A stretch of DNA of 7,733 nt from Actinomycetales bacterium. Lineage in GTDB: Bacteria; Actinomycetota; Actinomycetes; Actinomycetales; Cellulomonadaceae. Both the position numbers and the translations under genes were made by a program. Numbering within the stretch: position 1 is the stretch's first letter; the number at the start of each line of letters is the position of its first letter. The notes beneath the pieces were generated by a model. The model searched no databases, was not told the origin of the DNA, and worked only from the letters and a program-made list of their open reading frames with translations. The DNA is taken from NCBI GenBank assembly GCA_012514545.1, contig JAAZAC010000311.1, positions 1 to 7,733 of the forward strand. The letters are read 5' to 3'. Below are positions 4,919 to 7,733 of the stretch, in pieces.

Positions 4919-7555
4919 ATGAGGGCGCGCTGGCTCGTCCGCACGAACGCCGTCGTCGTGGCCTGGCTCGTCGCCGCGGCCGCGGTCGCCGTCGCGCACC
5001 GGTGGGTGCCGGCCGCGCCCTGGCTGATGACCCACCTGCTGCTGCTCGGTGCGGCGAGCACGGCGATCCTCATCTGGTCGGCGCACTTCGCGCAGGCCCT
5101 CGGGCGGCGCCCCGTGCCCGGCGGGCTGCGCCGGCAGGCGGTCCGGCTCGTCCTGCACCAGGTCGGCGCGCTCGCGGTGCTCGCCGGGCTCGCCGCGGGC
5201 CGGGGCGGCGCGGTGGCGGCGGGGGCCGCCGTCGTCGGGGCGAACGCCCTGTGGCACGCGGGCACGCTCTGGCCGGTGGCCCGTGACGCGCTCGGCACGC
5301 GCCTCGGCTGGACGACGCGGTACTTCGTCGGCTCCGCGCTGGCCCTCCCCGTGGGCGCCGCGCTCGGCTGGCGCATGGTCGACGCCGCGGGGGACGCCGC
5401 CGGGCGTGCCTACGTCGGCCACGTCACGGTGATGCTCCTCGGCTGGGTGGGGCTCGCCGTCGTCGGGACGCTCGTCACCCTGTGGCCGACCATGCTGCGC
5501 GTCCCCCTCGAGCCGCCCGCCGAGCGGGACGGGCGGCGCGCACTGCCCGTCCTGGCGGGCGCGCTGGGCCTCGTCCTGGCCGGGGCGGCGACCGGCGCGC
5601 GCCCCGTCGCGGCGCTCGGCCTCGCCGCCTACCTCGCCGGCCTCGCGGTGGCGGGGCGCCCGCTCGTCGCGCAGGCCCGACGCCGCGCGCCCGACACGTT
5701 CGGGGCGTGGTCGGTGGGCGCGAGCCTCGTCTGGCTGGTCGGCGTCGTCGGCGCCTGGGCGGCGATGGTGGCGACGGCCGGGTCGTGGCCGGACGCGCAG
5801 GCGCGGACGGGCGCGCTCGTCGCGCCGCTCGCCGTGGGCTTCACGGGGCAGGTCCTCCTCGGCTCGCTCGCGCACCTCGGCCCGATGGCGCTCGGCGGCG
5901 GGCCCGCGGCCGTGCGCGCGGCCCGCGACGTCGTCGAGCGCGGCCGGGGCGCGCGCCTCGTCCTCGCCAACGGCGGCCTCCTGCTCTTCGCCCTGCCGAC
6001 GCCGAGCCTGGTCCGGGTCGGCGCGTCGATGCTCGCGCTCGCCGCGCTCGCGGCCACGCCCGTCCTGCTCGTGCGGGCGGTGGTCGTCTCCCGGCGGGCC
6101 CGCCGGCCGGACGGCGCCGCGGCCGAGGCGGTGGCGGCCGCCCAGCTCCTCGAGCGCCGCCGGGGCGGGCGCGGATCGGCCCTCGCGGCGGCCGGGGCGC
6201 TCGTCCTGCTCGTCGCGGGCGGCGTGGCGGCGGACCCGGCCGCGGTCGGCCTGGGGGCCCCCGCCGCGGGCGGCGTCGTGGCGACGGGCCGCGTCGTCGA
6301 GGTGGCCGTGACGGCCGAGGACATGCGCTTCGTGCCCGACGTCGTGCAGGTCGCCGCGGGCGACGAGCTCGTCGTCGTGGTGACCAACGCCGACGACGTC
6401 GTGCACGACCTCGTGCTCGACTCGGGCGCCTCGTCCGGGCGGATCGCGCCCGGCGCGACCGGGCGGCTCGAGGTCGGCGTCGTGGGGCGCGACCTCGACG
6501 GCTGGTGCTCGGTGGCCGGGCACCGCCAGATGGGCATGGTGTTCGCGGTCGACGTCGTGGGTGACGACGTCGTCGGCGGTGCCACGGACGGCGACGCACG
6601 GGGCGACGCCGCGGACGGCGAGTCCGGCGATCACGGTGACGCCCACGGCGGGGAGGACGCGCCGTCGGCGGCGGGCGACCTCGACCTCATGGCCGCGCCC
6701 GGCCCCGGCTTCGCCCCCTACGACCCCGTGCTCCCGCCCGCCGAGGACGCGACCGAGCACCACGTCACGCTCACGGTGACGGAGGTCGAGCGCGAGGTCG
6801 CCCCGGGCGTCACGCAGACGCTGTGGACGTTCGGCGGCACCGCACCGGGCCCCGTCCTGCGCGGCAGGGTCGGCGACACCTTCGTCGTCACGCTGGTCAA
6901 CGACGGCACGATCGGGCACTCGATCGACTTCCACGCGGGCGCGCTGGCGCCGACCGAGCCGATGCGCACCATCGAGCCGGGCGAGTCCCTGACGTACACG
7001 TTCACGGCCACCCGGTCCGGCGTCTGGATGTACCACTGCTCGACGATGCCGATGTCCCTGCACATCGCGAACGGGATGTTCGGCGCCGTCGTCATCGACC
7101 CGCCCGACCTGCCCGCCGTGGACCGCGAGTACCTGATCGTGCAGTCCGAGGTGTACCTCGGGCCGCAGGGCGGCATCGCCGACGCCGGCCGCATCGCCGC
7201 CGAGCGCCCCGACCTCGTCGTCTTCAACGGCTACGCGAACCAGTACGACCACGCGCCGCTGACGGCGCGGGTGGGGGAGCGCGTGCGCCTCTGGGTGCTC
7301 GACGCCGGGCCCAGCCGCGCGACGTCGTTCCACGTCGTCGGCGGGCAGTTCGACACGCTGTTCCGGGAGGGCGCGTGGCTGCTCGGCGGGCCCGGCGCGC
7401 CGCCGACGACGGGCGGCGCCCAGGCGCTCGCCCTGCAGCCGGCCGAGGGCGGGTTCGTCGAGCTGACCTTCCCCGAGCCGGGCCGGTACCCGTTCGTCTC
7501 GCACGTCATGGTCGACGCCGAGCGCGGGGCGCACGGGTTCGTCGAGGTCCGGTGA
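4919..7555 (+). CDS. nirK: Membrane-fused copper nitrite reductase with extra blue-copper domain
   Basis: An 878-residue three-part protein that should reduce nitrite to nitric oxide outside the membrane. Residues 1-438 hold about 11-13 hydrophobic segments with in-membrane histidines (H40, H56, H80, H113, H168, H319). The segment HVTVMLLGWVGLAVVGTLVT (168-187) recalls NnrS and oxidase subunit I helices. Residues about 456-547 form a single cupredoxin with a full type 1 site: H496, C530, H535 and M540 (or M538). An acidic linker with two His follows (about 548-595). Residues about 610-878 form a two-domain AniA-like NirK: type 1 ligands H667, C707, H715 and M720; type 2 ligands H672, H706 and H862; catalytic D670 and H805. 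No upstream in-frame start precedes ATG 4919 before a stop at 4880. Electrons probably flow from quinol or a membrane donor through the extra cupredoxin; this is inference. A multicopper oxidase label is less likely because the nitrite site is intact. Confidence 0.92.
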   Translation: MRARWLVRTNAVVVAWLVAAAAVAVAHRWVPAAPWLMTHLLLLGAASTAILIWSAHFAQALGRRPVPGGLRRQAVRLVLHQVGALAVLAGLAAGRGGAVAAGAAVVGANALWHAGTLWPVARDALGTRLGWTTRYFVGSALALPVGAALGWRMVDAAGDAAGRAYVGHVTVMLLGWVGLAVVGTLVTLWPTMLRVPLEPPAERDGRRALPVLAGALGLVLAGAATGARPVAALGLAAYLAGLAVAGRPLVAQARRRAPDTFGAWSVGASLVWLVGVVGAWAAMVATAGSWPDAQARTGALVAPLAVGFTGQVLLGSLAHLGPMALGGGPAAVRAARDVVERGRGARLVLANGGLLLFALPTPSLVRVGASMLALAALAATPVLLVRAVVVSRRARRPDGAAAEAVAAAQLLERRRGGRGSALAAAGALVLLVAGGVAADPAAVGLGAPAAGGVVATGRVVEVAVTAEDMRFVPDVVQVAAGDELVVVVTNADDVVHDLVLDSGASSGRIAPGATGRLEVGVVGRDLDGWCSVAGHRQMGMVFAVDVVGDDVVGGATDGDARGDAADGESGDHGDAHGGEDAPSAAGDLDLMAAPGPGFAPYDPVLPPAEDATEHHVTLTVTEVEREVAPGVTQTLWTFGGTAPGPVLRGRVGDTFVVTLVNDGTIGHSIDFHAGALAPTEPMRTIEPGESLTYTFTATRSGVWMYHCSTMPMSLHIANGMFGAVVIDPPDLPAVDREYLIVQSEVYLGPQGGIADAGRIAAERPDLVVFNGYANQYDHAPLTARVGERVRLWVLDAGPSRATSFHVVGGQFDTLFREGAWLLGGPGAPPTTGGAQALALQPAEGGFVELTFPEPGRYPFVSHVMVDAERGAHGFVEVR

Positions 7556-7574
7556 GCGGGCGCCCGACGGCCGC

Positions 7575-7597
7575 CGCCCCGGGGCCGCGCCGGGGCG
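7575..7597 (+). terminator. Hairpin after the nitrite reductase gene
   Basis: CGCCCCGG (7575-7582) pairs perfectly with CCGGGGCG (7590-7597) around a seven-base loop, 20 bases after the nirK stop. There is no T-run. It lies only seven bases before the -10 box of the next gene. Confidence 0.5.
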
Positions 7598-7604
7598 CCG
7601 TGGC

Positions 7605-7610
7605 TAGCCT
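7605..7610 (+). promoter_or_regulatory. -10 box of the moeB-like gene, leaderless start
   Basis: TAGCCT fits TANNNT and ends six bases before the ATG at 7617. No Shine-Dalgarno sequence is present, so the transcript probably begins at or near the ATG. This supports the chosen start. Confidence 0.5.
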
Positions 7611-7616
7611 GGACCG

Positions 7617-7733
7617 ATGAGCGGTCCCGTCCTCCCGCCGCTCGTCGCGCCGGGCCCGCCCCTGACGCCCGACGAGCGGGCGCGCTACGCGCGCCACCTC
7701 CTCCTGCCGGAGATCGGCGACGTGGGCCAGCGC
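7617..7733 (+). CDS. moeB: MoeB/ThiF-family sulfur-carrier adenylyltransferase, 5' part only
   Basis: Only the first 39 codons are in the window, and the frame runs open to its end. After a short Pro-rich start the sequence LTPDERARYARHLLLPEIG at residues 16-34 is the characteristic opening of MoeB/MoeZ-type enzymes. These adenylate the C-terminal glycine of a small sulfur carrier (MoaD or ThiS). In actinobacteria they often carry a C-terminal rhodanese domain, which cannot be seen here. The nucleotide-binding GxGGxG loop should follow just past the window end. Location beside nirK suggests molybdenum cofactor supply for nitrate reductase, but a thiamine or cysteine sulfur role is equally open. 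Confidence 0.8.
   Translation, partial: MSGPVLPPLVAPGPPLTPDERARYARHLLLPEIGDVGQR

Noticed and set aside
4565..7534. 989-codon minus-strand open frame opposite nirK
   Set aside because: It is the antisense shadow of a well-recognised gene. Its translation is Arg/Ala/Asp/His-rich low complexity with no domain, as expected from very high GC.
1..7733. tRNA, rRNA, riboswitch, CRISPR array, insertion sequence or prophage
   Set aside because: No cloverleaf, conserved rRNA segment, spaced repeat array, transposase or phage gene was recognised on either strand.

Overview
The window is very GC-rich (well above 70 % by eye). Nearly every third codon position in the real genes is G or C, and several genes seem to start without a Shine-Dalgarno sequence. 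This fits a high-GC actinobacterium, probably Micrococcales (Cellulomonas-like). That placement is inferred from composition and gene content, not from a marker gene. The window holds seven complete genes and the start of an eighth, and no RNA gene, insertion sequence or CRISPR array was seen.

Left part (1-3622) is a phenolic-lipid or alkylquinone locus. A tightly packed minus-strand operon reads type III polyketide synthase (2731-1619), isoprenylcysteine-carboxyl-methyltransferase-like membrane methyltransferase (1615-1082), and FAD-dependent oxidoreductase (1082-60). This is the same gene set and order as srsA-srsB-srsC of Streptomyces griseus, which makes alkylresorcinols, O-methylates them and oxidises them to quinones. 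A UbiA-family prenyltransferase (2798-3622) is transcribed divergently from a very short shared promoter region that carries a 9-bp direct repeat. Together they could make a methylated, oxidised and possibly prenylated quinone-like membrane lipid. A perfect palindrome closes the operon at 42-57, next to two copies of a 13-bp tandem repeat at the window edge.

Middle part (3623-4837) has two small plus-strand genes of unknown function, of 100 and 228 residues. The second may have a GNAT-like fold. Each is preceded by a GAGACT box 6-7 bases before its ATG. A pair of strong hairpins (4778-4800 and 4815-4836) ends this block.

Right part (4838-7733) is dominated by an 878-residue membrane-anchored copper nitrite reductase. 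It has a polytopic, histidine-containing membrane domain, an extra single blue-copper domain, an acidic His-containing linker, and then a complete AniA-like two-domain NirK with all type 1 copper, type 2 copper and catalytic residues. Its promoter has a palindrome, AGGAC-N4-GTCCT, that resembles the DosR/DevR hypoxia and nitric oxide box and sits about 41.5 bases upstream of the predicted transcription start. After it comes a hairpin and the start of a MoeB/ThiF-type gene with a good TAGCCT -10 box. Because molybdenum cofactor serves nitrate reductase, the neighbourhood hints at nitrate/nitrite respiration under low oxygen.
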